Shown here: positions 9,919 to 20,342 of the stretch, one piece after another | How positions within the stretch are numbered: position 1 is the first letter of the stretch | Layout of the letters: each line of letters starts with the position of its first letter | Assembly (NCBI GenBank): GCA_030374805.1 | Contig: JARGSG010000056.1 | Coordinates: 372,001-436,000 of the forward strand | Length of the DNA: 64,000 nucleotides | Direction: 5' to 3' | DNA from: Gracilaria gracilis | Lineage: Eukaryota; Rhodophyta; Florideophyceae; Gracilariales; Gracilariaceae | The notes under the pieces: generated by a model | What the model was told of the DNA's origin: nothing | Database searches by the model: none | The model's input: only the letters and a program-made list of their open reading frames with translations | Made by a program: the position numbers and the translations under genes

Positions 9919-12900
9919 ATGCAACGTCAGAGCTTTTCAAATTTCACGGCCTCTGGTTCAATTGCAAGCAAAGCTGCTGCAACCGGATTTATACCTCCTT
10001 CCTGGTCGGAGCTCTCCCAAGTTATTCAGGCTGCTGTAGGCTTATGGTCCCTTATAGTCGTGCTTGCTATCATTCGCGCGACATTTCGGCGCTTTTTACA
10101 AACGGAATACTTTCGAAAGCTGAAAGAGAGACAGAAAGATCTTCCCAGACATTCTCAACATATACTTTATCGGGCAGCATGCTTGTCCCGAAACATTCGG
10201 ATTATGCTTGTTCGCAACCGATATCCTGAAACTACATCTGCGTTCTTATTCGGATTGCCTAGATCCATTGCAGGTCTCATTGTCTGTGTCCTTTACATCG
10301 TCAACACCTACATCAAGGGGATACCTACTCAGTTCTACGTTTTTCAGCTCTGCTACGGTATCGCAATTTCGGTTAACCTTATGCTTTCGTTTGCCTATGC
10401 TGAAAGACCAATGGTATTTGCATTCAGCTTACGTACAATTATAGAGGCTCTCTCAATTCCAAGTCTTCTTTTTTCTTCCGGTGGTCGATGGCTCAACTTT
10501 AACTTTCTCCAGGCATACTGCATTTTGGCCGAATGGTCTATGCTCGAAAAGCACGATATAGTAATGAGAAACACATCAACTCTTACCCGATTGCTTATCA
10601 ACTTATTCCTTCAATTGCTTACCTTTCTTTTCGTAACTTCTTGTGGTGTTCAGTTTTTCGAACTTCTTGGAGACCCTTCCCAGGTTCTACGCTCTGAAAC
10701 TTTTCAAATTACATGGGCTAACTCCGTGTATTTCGCAGTCGTTACCTTAATGACAGTTGGGTACGGCGATTTTGTACCGTATACTTTGTTTGGAAGGATG
10801 TGGATTGTGTTTCATATAATATTTGCGGCATATCTTGTATCACGGGAAATCTCACTTCTTATCGACGCGCTGAAGAGTATGCGGAGAGGGGGTGGCTCAT
10901 ATGTTAACTCTAGCGGCACAGATCATGTCGTTGTCACCGGGAAAGTGAAGTGGGAGTTTCTGCAGCAGTTTGCAAAGGAGTTCCTGGCAGAAGGTTCCAA
11001 TCTTGATACCCGTATAATTGTTCTAACTTCCAACCCTACGTGGAGTGATGATGAGTGGCATAAGTTTGTGTCTCACAATCCGTTGTTTGACCACCACCTT
11101 ATGTATCTCGACGGTTCTGCTCTTAAAATGGATGATCTTGGTAGAGCACAAGTTGGCTCTGCGAAGGGAGTTTTCGTTCTAGCAGACCCCCACCGCCAGG
11201 ATCCGTATAGGGAAGATTCAGATATCTTGAAAGCGGTCCTCACTATTCGAAACTACTCCGGTCAAGTTCCTATATATGCGCTGAACACACTGGTTGAATC
11301 TTCTTTCCAGTTTGGCATCGCGGCGAAGAAAATACAACGTGCTGCAAGTACGGAACTGCTATACGATGGTACATTCAACGTACAGAGCATTCCCCCATCT
11401 CCTATGCCGTGGTCGTCACCGCCCGATCTTGTACCAGCAAATAACCGAAGTGAAGCGTATTTGAGTCAAGACGATATACTGACAATTCCAGCTGCGGAAC
11501 CACGTCAGGGTGCAGTTCTTGGACCTCATGGCCACGGGATGTACCCTTCAGACCTAAGGCATTTGCAAGGCAGTGACAATGGAAGTGTTGATGAAGGAGT
11601 ACTAACCCCAAGGTCGCGCCGGAAAAGAAAGCGTGAACATCGTGTGAGCGAGAGCTTGTGCATGCAGGAGATCGAGACCGTATTGCTGGCGGAGAACACG
11701 TTTTGTAACGGGCTCAGCACACTGATTGCTAACGCCACACTTCGTATAGCCCCACAATCAAGCAGAAACGATAGACCTTGGCTTGTAGAATATAAACTTG
11801 GTGCAGAGTGTGGAATTCAGGAGTTCTTGGTACGTCGTGGAATGGATGGGATCAAGTATGGTAAGATTGCGACGATTCTACAGGATTACGGCCTTATCTT
11901 ACTGGCTGTGAGAGAGAATTCAAAGGATGATTGGTCCGTCCTACAGACAGACACAGTGTTAAAGGGTGGAATGTCGACGATGGCCATGACATATCATGAT
12001 CCCATCGTCATTGACCGAATAGCGGACTTAGCAGCAAGGTATATTGAGAAGCATGTCCGTGCAAAGGTGAGATATAACGCCAGTTCTTCAGGAAGAAATA
12101 GAAGGAGAAGGAATTCCGATCGTTCTGGGAAGATGTTTGAAACACATAACCGTTCGGTTTCTGAAGGTGTCCCGAGTGACGGTTTGGGTCTGCCTCAGGA
12201 AGCTAAGACCGAGAGAGTCAAGCGATTAAATGCACTAGCATCTTTGGAATCCGAATCGCGTATTGGTTCTTTTGAACCAGTACGTGATCTCATACCAACC
12301 CTTAGTCTCGGTGGTGGCCTAAGGTCACAAAATACCGGAAAGTTGCCGTTGTCGCGGTCGAACTCAACTTCTACTGCAGGTATTCTTAAGAAATCGGAGG
12401 TTGGGGAAGCCAGTGAAGGTATGCAATATCCCCGCAGTTCCCAATTGCCACCACGAAGAAACGACAGTGAGGCAATGAAGGCAGAAAATCCAGCTGTGGT
12501 CTCAGTGTCAGTATCTCAATCTCCCATTGGGAAACCTGTATACACAAGTGTCGACAAGCTTCCGGCTGCGCTCAGAGGACATGTGATCATTTGCTTGGAA
12601 GGGGAGAGTCCACTTCTTACATTGGAAGCTCTTCTTCGCAGAATTTGGATTGCAAGAACCGGGCAGAAGAAGAAAGCTCCTGTCGTCGTTATTCACCCCC
12701 GTTTCCCCAAGACCTATATTCGAACTTTGCACAGAGAAGGAGATCATTTGTTTCTGCTACAGGGAAATTCGCTTTCTCTTGACACGTTGAGACAAGCCCA
12801 ATTCCAGAGTGCAAGGGCTGTGCTTATAATAACGTCAGAAAGTGACGAAGCGAAAGGCCACGGTTCAACTGATTCAAAGGCGATTTTCACCGTGATGACT

Positions 12901-14145
12901 CTTGACTCGCTTCTGGCTGGTCGAGATACATTTGTGTGTTGCATTCTTGATGCCGAAGAGTCACTGCAACTACTGAGGGCTCCAAGGCAACCAAGAAGAG
13001 TTGGTGTTAATCTTGGTGAGCAACGTGAGCCAGATGTGTTCAATTTGTCTGCCTATTACGAGCGTTCAGCGATATCTGGAGGGCCGAAACGGACCACTTC
13101 ATCTACAGGCTTTGTTAAGAGTAGATCTTCGACTCCTTTCACATCAGATTACGGTAGTTTTGCCCCGTATGGGACATTTGGGCACGGTTTCGGGGTTGGC
13201 GACGATAACCACCGAAGTTTCCCCAGCAGAAGTGGAAAGGCAATGAAACTACGGCTAAAGGGAATGTCAAGATCCAACAGTATGCGAGTTGATGGCGATT
13301 CGAGTGATGATGATTTCCAGTCTGGCCTGGAACTATACCGTTCACCCGAGCAACACTATCATATACAATACCATCAGCAAATGTCCAGAGAAGAATTGTA
13401 CGAGCGGCAACGATACGCATCTGGAGAAATGGTCATTTCCTCGTTATTCACTGCATTATTAGCTCGGGACTACACTGACCCAGGTTATATACGGCTGATA
13501 CGTCAGCTGATTGGAGCTTCATCCTCTTCAGCTGGTAGTTGGATTCGCCAAGTCGAAATTCCGGAGTCATGGACTCGTGCAGAGAATGAGATCGATGGCA
13601 GAACGTACAGAGATACTTCCATTCGATTGTTGAAAATGGGGTGCATTGCCTTAGGTCTATACCGGTCAGGGGACGCACCGGTTCGAATCGAGACTCAAAG
13701 TGACCAATGGGAACGGCGGGCTGACGAAGTCGTGTACTACGAAGAAGAAGATATTTCCCGACTTCGTCGAGACGCTGAGTCAAGAAGCGTAGCAAGTCGA
13801 ATCGTCGATCGCGACGAGTACGCGAAACGTCTTCATGGTCGAGTAGCGGTTGGTCGAGGGGCCCATGAGATTCCAATTGGAAAACGATCAAATGACGATG
13901 GAGCAACTTCTTTCCATGAAAGGTTTGCGGCTGGCGAACACGAGGACGATGCGTTCGATCGTATGTATTATACTTGTCCAACCACCAGGCGCAAAATATA
14001 CTACAAGGAAGCCATGGATGGAGCAAACGTCCTGCCCTATGTTTATAGCTGCCCAGAGCCATATTCCGTAGTTGCTGCGAGCGACGCAGTGTTTGTGCTA
14101 TGTGATCCAAAGCGAGAGCTTCCTGCGAACTGGGATGAAGAATAA
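9919..14145 (+). CDS. BK-type (Slo) potassium channel with two RCK domains
   Basis: A single exon of 1408 residues. An S0-like segment (about 33-57) precedes S1-S6 (S1 about 115-132, S2 139-160, S3 165-184, S4 190-210, S5 223-248). The selectivity filter TVGYGD is at 279-284, followed by S6 and the first RCK domain (DHVVVTGKVKWEF, from about 335). A long Ser-rich linker leads to the second RCK domain (GHVIICLEGESPLL, from about 884). The order and junctions are those of calcium-activated BK/Slo channels of the plasma membrane. S4 lacks the gating arginines: the motif WLGLRFLRALR of animal BK is WLNFNFLQAYC here. The acidic calcium bowl is not in its usual place, though an acidic patch (DGDSSDDD) lies upstream. 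Voltage sensing is therefore doubtful; gating by ions or ligands through RCK is inferred. An overlapping upstream ATG at 9914 may tune translation. Confidence 0.88.
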   Translation: MQRQSFSNFTASGSIASKAAATGFIPPSWSELSQVIQAAVGLWSLIVVLAIIRATFRRFLQTEYFRKLKERQKDLPRHSQHILYRAACLSRNIRIMLVRNRYPETTSAFLFGLPRSIAGLIVCVLYIVNTYIKGIPTQFYVFQLCYGIAISVNLMLSFAYAERPMVFAFSLRTIIEALSIPSLLFSSGGRWLNFNFLQAYCILAEWSMLEKHDIVMRNTSTLTRLLINLFLQLLTFLFVTSCGVQFFELLGDPSQVLRSETFQITWANSVYFAVVTLMTVGYGDFVPYTLFGRMWIVFHIIFAAYLVSREISLLIDALKSMRRGGGSYVNSSGTDHVVVTGKVKWEFLQQFAKEFLAEGSNLDTRIIVLTSNPTWSDDEWHKFVSHNPLFDHHLMYLDGSALKMDDLGRAQVGSAKGVFVLADPHRQDPYREDSDILKAVLTIRNYSGQVPIYALNTLVESSFQFGIAAKKIQRAASTELLYDGTFNVQSIPPSPMPWSSPPDLVPANNRSEAYLSQDDILTIPAAEPRQGAVLGPHGHGMYPSDLRHLQGSDNGSVDEGVLTPRSRRKRKREHRVSESLCMQEIETVLLAENTFCNGLSTLIANATLRIAPQSSRNDRPWLVEYKLGAECGIQEFLVRRGMDGIKYGKIATILQDYGLILLAVRENSKDDWSVLQTDTVLKGGMSTMAMTYHDPIVIDRIADLAARYIEKHVRAKVRYNASSSGRNRRRRNSDRSGKMFETHNRSVSEGVPSDGLGLPQEAKTERVKRLNALASLESESRIGSFEPVRDLIPTLSLGGGLRSQNTGKLPLSRSNSTSTAGILKKSEVGEASEGMQYPRSSQLPPRRNDSEAMKAENPAVVSVSVSQSPIGKPVYTSVDKLPAALRGHVIICLEGESPLLTLEALLRRIWIARTGQKKKAPVVVIHPRFPKTYIRTLHREGDHLFLLQGNSLSLDTLRQAQFQSARAVLIITSESDEAKGHGSTDSKAIFTVMTLDSLLAGRDTFVCCILDAEESLQLLRAPRQPRRVGVNLGEQREPDVFNLSAYYERSAISGGPKRTTSSTGFVKSRSSTPFTSDYGSFAPYGTFGHGFGVGDDNHRSFPSRSGKAMKLRLKGMSRSNSMRVDGDSSDDDFQSGLELYRSPEQHYHIQYHQQMSREELYERQRYASGEMVISSLFTALLARDYTDPGYIRLIRQLIGASSSSAGSWIRQVEIPESWTRAENEIDGRTYRDTSIRLLKMGCIALGLYRSGDAPVRIETQSDQWERRADEVVYYEEEDISRLRRDAESRSVASRIVDRDEYAKRLHGRVAVGRGAHEIPIGKRSNDDGATSFHERFAAGEHEDDAFDRMYYTCPTTRRKIYYKEAMDGANVLPYVYSCPEPYSVVAASDAVFVLCDPKRELPANWDEE

Positions 14146-14427
14146 ATAATAACTTTGCTAAGATAAGAAGATCTACCACTTATTTACGAAGGACAAGAGG
14201 GAGAAGAGGGTTAAAGGCTAGCTTCAGCAGAGATAACTCAGTTCTCCAAACACATTGATAGTTTCTTCCCCGTTGTATCATCGCCGCCCCGGTGATGATG
14301 ACTGACTGACTGCATGGGTTCTATGAGAAGAGCAGCTTGTCATATTTTTGACGGAGATGACGGAAACACTCGCACTCGTTGCACCAGATATTGTGCCGAT
14401 GGTAATGATATCAGAGACCGTAGGTCG

Positions 14428-15873
14428 TCAAGACGGTTTCCCCATGTTTTCTAGCTCGTTGAAAAAACTGTTCGCGTTAGGTAAGGCTTTTAACAATACA
14501 GGACCAATCTTGAGCGGATGCCCCATAGTAACGAAGTTTGTTTTCATGCAGTCCACGTAGGCCTCAGAGTTTTCGACGCAATCCTTCGTGTGCCATCGGT
14601 GAAGCAAACCCGGTTCGACTGCTCGAAAAGCTACAAGATGCGAGGTGTTTCTTATGAGTTCGAACTGGTACACGTCTTCTGAGCCCCAACCTTGGAATCT
14701 CGTTTCGGCATCATCATATGCACCAACAGCCTCGAAGTCTCCTTTCCGTATGCACGTCATTCCAAAACTTGTTTTTCTCCAGAAACCGTTTCTTTCGGTG
14801 ATTGCTGGTTTTGCGTTCCCGTAAGGATAAAGGCTGTAAAACACTGGGTAGTATACTTGAGATCCCAATATGCTGTTGTGCCGACATCGATCAAAGAATG
14901 ACGGAAGAAGAATCATATCAACATCGCAATGGAATAGTATCGCATTATCGTTTGATATTAGTTTTGCTGCCTCTCGAAGTGCCACACCTCTCGAGAATTG
15001 GCGGAATTTGTCTCCATCGTTTTCGTGAAGTATCACGTGGTGTTCTTCTTCAGGGTGCAAAGCAAATACTTCCTTCTTCAAAGAATTTACATCTTGGAGG
15101 TCCTGTCGATTATCTTTCAGAACAGAAACAACGAGGACTATGTTTTCTGCGTATCGTGTGCGAAGGAGCAAGAAGTTGTTCAAAAACAGTCTTAGCCTTG
15201 TTGCCCGTGATTTGTAAGGGAGCAGAATATAAACAGTGTCGATCGATAATGGAGCTGATATCGATGTAGAGCATCCTGAATTAAAACCTTTAGACACCAA
15301 AAGCGAATAGGTTCGGTTCTGCGGGTCGTACGGGGAGCGATAGTTGGCGACATATTGGAGGCCTCGAAGTCTATCCAAACGGTGGTGCACATAGTTAAGT
15401 TTGAGCAATGAGCTTGGACTGTTGTACGGAATCGTATGATCAGCTCTAATATTCAAACTTGCTGCTGCGATAGCTTGCACGTATGAGAGATCTAGTGCTA
15501 GTTCTCTTGCATATTGTGGCACATTCCATTTCATATCTGACCATGCTGGATACAGAGCCTCTGAAATCAGGGTATCCCACACGTCCTCTTGGAAGCGATT
15601 CTCAAAATCATTCTCAATTCGTCCATGTTTCTTCTGTTCCAAGACAAATGGGTCAAAGCTTACCAGGGGTGTTCGCGAAGACTTGAGACAAACTGAAAGA
15701 GGATACTCGCCATCCCTGATGAGCGTTTTGCGAGCAAGCAAGACCAGTACAGAGCAAATGACCACGAGAGAGGTGCGGAAAGAAAGGTTCTTCCAAGGGT
15801 CTCTCTTCCGCCATCGACGGAGAACACGTTTTGCTGGAACAGTTGAAACGCCAAGAGGTACGTATACATGCAT
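14428..15873 (-). CDS. GT7-type glycosyltransferase, chondroitin GalNAc-transferase-like
   Basis: 481 residues, one exon, with the ATG at 15873. A short basic cytosolic tail and one membrane segment (about residues 32-46) give the type II topology of Golgi glycosyltransferases. The catalytic half resembles chondroitin N-acetylgalactosaminyltransferase. It has the metal-binding DXD in FHCDVDM (about residue 316), QVYYPVFYS, GFWRKTSFGMTC, the acceptor motif GWGSEDVYQFE (about 394) and LLHRWHTKDC near the end. The family transfers GalNAc or GlcA to growing glycosaminoglycan in the Golgi. In an alga, a role in building cell-wall or matrix polysaccharide such as sulfated galactans is plausible but only inferred. 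It is convergent with the BK gene (282 nt) and in tandem behind NUP155. Confidence 0.82.
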   Translation of the reverse strand: MHVYVPLGVSTVPAKRVLRRWRKRDPWKNLSFRTSLVVICSVLVLLARKTLIRDGEYPLSVCLKSSRTPLVSFDPFVLEQKKHGRIENDFENRFQEDVWDTLISEALYPAWSDMKWNVPQYARELALDLSYVQAIAAASLNIRADHTIPYNSPSSLLKLNYVHHRLDRLRGLQYVANYRSPYDPQNRTYSLLVSKGFNSGCSTSISAPLSIDTVYILLPYKSRATRLRLFLNNFLLLRTRYAENIVLVVSVLKDNRQDLQDVNSLKKEVFALHPEEEHHVILHENDGDKFRQFSRGVALREAAKLISNDNAILFHCDVDMILLPSFFDRCRHNSILGSQVYYPVFYSLYPYGNAKPAITERNGFWRKTSFGMTCIRKGDFEAVGAYDDAETRFQGWGSEDVYQFELIRNTSHLVAFRAVEPGLLHRWHTKDCVENSEAYVDCMKTNFVTMGHPLKIGPVLLKALPNANSFFNELENMGKPS

Positions 15874-16271
15874 CGGTGTCTATTTTACTTCACTTAAGTT
15901 GAGAGGCACTACCAAGAGCAGTATAGGGATGTTATAGTGGATTAGCTTACCAACATTGACAACGATTCGGTAATGGGTAGCCATTTTGTGCAATTCTTCT
16001 GATGCACTCTCTAGTGAGAAAGAGACTGGATGCTGGCCCGTAATTTGAGCGGAAGCCCCTTGCACAGCGTAAGGTTTACATGGACATGGAATGAGCAGGC
16101 TACAGTGCTCAGCAGTTGCGAATCTGTGATCAACTGGACTTCATCAAAAATCCCTATCGTTGTGGACAAAACTGTCTGTCGAGACGACACAAACCATCAT
16201 GATAGTGAGGGGAAGGCTAACAGAGTTAACCCTCTTGATCTTCAACCTTCCCTTCGATCCTTCATTCAGCC
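15874..16271. other. Intergenic, GT7 promoter / NUP155 3' end
   Basis: About 400 nt between two minus-strand genes. I see no coding frame, repeat or clear TATA box. Confidence 0.45.
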
Positions 16272-19200
16272 TCAGACGACGTTCATATCGCTTAAATGCC
16301 GTTCCAAAACCTCAAATCTTTCCATGATTGCCGTTGCTGCTGGATCCGATAAAGCTCGCAGCTTGCTCTTGCACAGCGTGATTGTGCGTTGAATCTTGTC
16401 GCTTTCTGACATTGCAGTAGTTTGCTGAACGACCTTCATTCCTCTTTGTTCCCGATTCCATGCGGAAATGGATCTTTCCGTGGCTTTCAAGAGGTGGAAT
16501 TGAGCTTCATTGGCTGACCATGACCATGGCGAAAGGCCAGAAAGCTGGCTGCTTTCCATCATTTTGCGGTATCCTTCTATGACGTCACATATTGGGATTC
16601 CGATGCTCCTCATGGTAGAAACTACCCAATCGTCAATATCACCCCACGGGCCATGACTTCTATTCTCAAAAGCCAAAAGTTCCATAACTTCCATGACGAA
16701 ACTTATGGGGAACACAAAATCGCATGGGTAGAATTCCCGCCCCAACTTTTGCACTCGATCAGCGACAGAAGAAGGTGTATTTGAGATATCAAACTCTCTT
16801 TGTATGATTTCCCGCCACAAACCTCTAACGTAGGCATCGTCCCTGTGCGACCCACATTTGAACGCTTCTAAACACGCTTCATATAGATTGTAGGGTCGTG
16901 CGTATCTATTGAAGAGCGTGGACAAATTCAATATACCGGCATCCAAATCCCTTAGGGCCTCATTCACCTCCTCGCTGGGCGGGTGATGCCTTTTCAATTC
17001 TTCTTTGATTCGCAACTGTACTTTGGCAACATCCATGAAATCGGAGATCTCCGCAAGCAGTAGATTTGCTCTGTTGTCCCCTTTCGAAAGAGCTGTCTTT
17101 GCGCTGTGTAGCGCACACGAAAGCTGATTCAGTCGATCCACCAGGCCCATATCACTATCTGACTCACAAAGGTTAAGCAACACCCCCGCTGCTTCAAGGT
17201 ATCGCTCATGTCGAGCGCAATACTTCCACAGAACACCCCATGCTTGTTTCTCCTCCAAAAATCGCTCTAAGTTTGGTGACAATTGCGCCGTTATCAACTC
17301 CTTACCCGACTCTGTCTCCAGCAGGAACTCGTATAGACTTTGAAGAAATACTTCTGACTTCGCTGTCAAAACGGTCTGCATGATAGCATTTTTAACTGCC
17401 GATTTACCTTCGTTCTGCATACCCACGAAGCTCTTCAAAACATCCAAGATACATTTATAAGCTTGTTTGGCACGGTTCTCGTTTCCCTTAGCCTCGGCAG
17501 ATTTTCCTATCGTTAGAGCGACGTCGACGAATGGCAGTTCTCCTTGCACAGCTTTGAAGTCTTCGCACAAAGATGGAATATCAAAAATTCTATCTGGAAC
17601 TTGCTTAAACATCTTCGCTGCCTCTTCTGCCGTCTTTAGAGCTGTTGTCCAAGTCAACACCGGACCCGATGCCATCGCGGTCATTCCCAAACGCGAATCA
17701 TAGTTACCGTCCAGTATCTCGATCTGCGGTGTCTCAAACTGCACATTTGTAACACTTTGTACAGCTTGTTTCAAGAGGGCCAGTGCGCGATGTAAATCGA
17801 CATCGGCGTCTCCGAAGTAACTTGGACAACGGTCTTGTAACATCCGTCCGACTGTTGACACTGCAGTCGCTCCATCACGATAACTGCTGAAGATGGCTTC
17901 AATCATGGCTGATGATAGGACACGCCCCTCTCCGGAAACGACAAGATCACAGAATCTCATGGACGCCAGGAGCTGTCTGCTTTCAGATGGCATTGAAACC
18001 GACAGTCGATGGATTTGATGATCCGACAAAATCATCAACAACGCAAGGGCTTCAGTACTCCGCGAGATGAGACTTTGCAGGGAGTTGATTGATTGCGCTT
18101 CTGCTCGGCGAGCTTCGCCCGTCTTCTTAAGCTGATACAACCCCCTGTGAATTATACTTTGCTCTCGAACATGACCATCGCGATTTAAGAAGAACGTAGT
18201 CCTTGAGCGCCCGCTTGGAGAGCTGTCACGCATAGGTTCCTCACTCTTCGCCTCGTCTCCAACGTCCTTGTCAACATCTGGAAGCATCATATCAGGGGGA
18301 TATTTCTGTAGAAACGCAATTACTGAGAGAAGCTTTTCCCGTATACTAGTTATCAGCTCACGAGAAGCACTTAAGTGTTGATAAGCGTTTGGGTCCGGAT
18401 CGACAGTTATTTTCTGTGTCCATATGGGATGAAGTATCTTTGCAAGATACCATGTCAATCCATCATGAGCGCCAGAAAAGCGAGGCAACGGAGTGGAATG
18501 AATTGATGGGCGTCCTATGTCAAAACCTGCCGAAGCACTTGAGTCTCTCACATAACCGTTTGACGTGTATTGTATTCTATCTCGGCTTTCTCCTTTTTGC
18601 GTCAAGTGACTGTCATTTCCTTTTTGAGACTTTCTGAGTTGCATTTCACTCCCATACGTATAAAAGACTTTCGCCGCTGTTGCAGTTAGCTTTGGATTTG
18701 AGATAGATATATCTAAACACACAGAACAAGCCTCAACAGGACCGTGACGAGAGAAAAAGGCCGCTATATCTGTGTGAGATCCACCGCCAGCTGATAGAAT
18801 TTCCCGCAAGCGATCAACTGGTTGAACTCTTTCGTACAAATGCATAGCGTTGGACGTCAGAACCCAAAACAGGTTTGGTGCTTCGTGACAGTCTCTGACT
18901 CCTGTTTCAAGGTCTGGTGCGGTCCCAGCAATAGCAAAAGTTCTTTTCGGTACCCTTTGACGAGATCCAAACCCATCATATCCATTTCTTGTTGGGACCG
19001 GAGTGTCAACATTATTGAAGGAATTACTTTCATCTGAAGATCCCAAGGAAACATCAAACACTACTTCAGCGGTCTTCATGGTACTTGGCCGTGTTTCAGG
19101 TCCTGAAAGCCCAGCAGCTGTCAACCCAGCGTCCGGAAAGATCGTTATTAATCGATCCGACTCGTTTTCACGAAGGTCGGCGAGAACTGCGGCCCCATTT

Positions 19201-20342
19201 TCACACCATGCCATATGTACGCAGGGTCTAGTTGTCTTGATATTCTTATCAGGACTCGGGCGGAAAGAGACATACCGCAATGTTTTCGGTTTGATCTTTG
19301 AATTTGTAGGAGAACGATCAAGTCGGCTTGAAACTCCGGAAACCGAGTAATATATTCGTTCTCCAAAGGAAGTTACAAGAACCAGTTGTACTGAGTTGGA
19401 CGCAACGGGGGAAACTGCGTGTATTGAAACAAACTCTCTGTCATTGGATGGTACAGAGAATATAACGCTCTTAGCTTCCTGCTTCGCATTAACGGTTGCA
19501 ACACAGCTCGCACCGGCACTGATGTCATAAACAGCTATTAATCCGTTCTGAGATAATGTGTACAAGGCGTTTCCGTCAATTGCAAGGTCAACAATCCCAT
19601 CAGAGCGAGCAAAAAAGGATTTGAAAGCCGAAGGTAAGAACATATTGACAAGTTTGGATGTGCCATGAACGACTTTTCGTGCGCGCTTTGTAGGTCTCCC
19701 GCTTATTAAATCGATCAGATTCGAATTTGTTCGACTGTCGTACACAAACTCATGGAGCGCACCATCTGCTCCAGCCATGAATATCCGTCCCTCTGGAGTG
19801 GCCACGATTTTAAGCATCATAACATTGTCTGTAGGGATGGATAGATGGGTGGGTAGCAGACTTATTTCGCCGCTTTCTGAAAAAGTCACACCCAACAGCG
19901 TAACTTCGACCGTGGTTGCAACGGCGACTAGATACCGAACGGATTCCACGAATATCCCTTGACGTGGCGGGACTAGAGCAACAGAAACGATAATCTGCGA
20001 AAGCTCTTCAAACACAAAGAAGTCATTCACAACACCTTGTGAAGGGCTAGAGGCATAGGCCCAGAGGAAGAGCTTTGAATCGATGGTGAGCCATGCGCGA
20101 TTGATCTGTGGGAAAAGTCCCATGTAGCTCCTGTATTGAATGTTGTTGTATTGATCTGTAAAGATTGAAGGCAGCGGTCTCACGGATTTGAGCTGCACAC
20201 CGGGGTCCGCTACTTTGTGGTTGGAAGGGTGGGCGTTTACGTTCCGAAAGTATTCATCTGCAGTTTCCCAACCACAAGTAGATGTACGGTAAACAGTGAG
20301 GGCTTCATCGACTGACGCTGAGGCCTCTGCTAGAGAGTTCAT
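16272..20342 (-). CDS. NUP155: Nucleoporin NUP155 (Nup170/Nup157 family)
   Basis: 1356 residues from the first ATG at 20342; the frame is open further upstream to a GTG but has no ATG there. The N-terminal block matches the beta-propeller of NUP155: YMGLFPQINRAWLTIDSKLFLW, an equivalent of the family's GVFP-I-RAWLTID, then LSQIIVSVALVPP-QGIF and VRYLVAVATTVEV-LLGV. The C-terminal 600 residues are helical, ending with YRKMMESSQLSGLSPWSW and RSISAWNREQRG. NUP155 is a scaffold of the inner ring of the nuclear pore complex and binds membrane nucleoporins. The length equals that of the animal and fungal proteins (about 1390). It is divergent from SEC12 with about 740 nt between start codons. Confidence 0.9.
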   Translation of the reverse strand: MNSLAEASASVDEALTVYRTSTCGWETADEYFRNVNAHPSNHKVADPGVQLKSVRPLPSIFTDQYNNIQYRSYMGLFPQINRAWLTIDSKLFLWAYASSPSQGVVNDFFVFEELSQIIVSVALVPPRQGIFVESVRYLVAVATTVEVTLLGVTFSESGEISLLPTHLSIPTDNVMMLKIVATPEGRIFMAGADGALHEFVYDSRTNSNLIDLISGRPTKRARKVVHGTSKLVNMFLPSAFKSFFARSDGIVDLAIDGNALYTLSQNGLIAVYDISAGASCVATVNAKQEAKSVIFSVPSNDREFVSIHAVSPVASNSVQLVLVTSFGERIYYSVSGVSSRLDRSPTNSKIKPKTLRYVSFRPSPDKNIKTTRPCVHMAWCENGAAVLADLRENESDRLITIFPDAGLTAAGLSGPETRPSTMKTAEVVFDVSLGSSDESNSFNNVDTPVPTRNGYDGFGSRQRVPKRTFAIAGTAPDLETGVRDCHEAPNLFWVLTSNAMHLYERVQPVDRLREILSAGGGSHTDIAAFFSRHGPVEACSVCLDISISNPKLTATAAKVFYTYGSEMQLRKSQKGNDSHLTQKGESRDRIQYTSNGYVRDSSASAGFDIGRPSIHSTPLPRFSGAHDGLTWYLAKILHPIWTQKITVDPDPNAYQHLSASRELITSIREKLLSVIAFLQKYPPDMMLPDVDKDVGDEAKSEEPMRDSSPSGRSRTTFFLNRDGHVREQSIIHRGLYQLKKTGEARRAEAQSINSLQSLISRSTEALALLMILSDHQIHRLSVSMPSESRQLLASMRFCDLVVSGEGRVLSSAMIEAIFSSYRDGATAVSTVGRMLQDRCPSYFGDADVDLHRALALLKQAVQSVTNVQFETPQIEILDGNYDSRLGMTAMASGPVLTWTTALKTAEEAAKMFKQVPDRIFDIPSLCEDFKAVQGELPFVDVALTIGKSAEAKGNENRAKQAYKCILDVLKSFVGMQNEGKSAVKNAIMQTVLTAKSEVFLQSLYEFLLETESGKELITAQLSPNLERFLEEKQAWGVLWKYCARHERYLEAAGVLLNLCESDSDMGLVDRLNQLSCALHSAKTALSKGDNRANLLLAEISDFMDVAKVQLRIKEELKRHHPPSEEVNEALRDLDAGILNLSTLFNRYARPYNLYEACLEAFKCGSHRDDAYVRGLWREIIQREFDISNTPSSVADRVQKLGREFYPCDFVFPISFVMEVMELLAFENRSHGPWGDIDDWVVSTMRSIGIPICDVIEGYRKMMESSQLSGLSPWSWSANEAQFHLLKATERSISAWNREQRGMKVVQQTTAMSESDKIQRTITLCKSKLRALSDPAATAIMERFEVLERHLSDMNVV

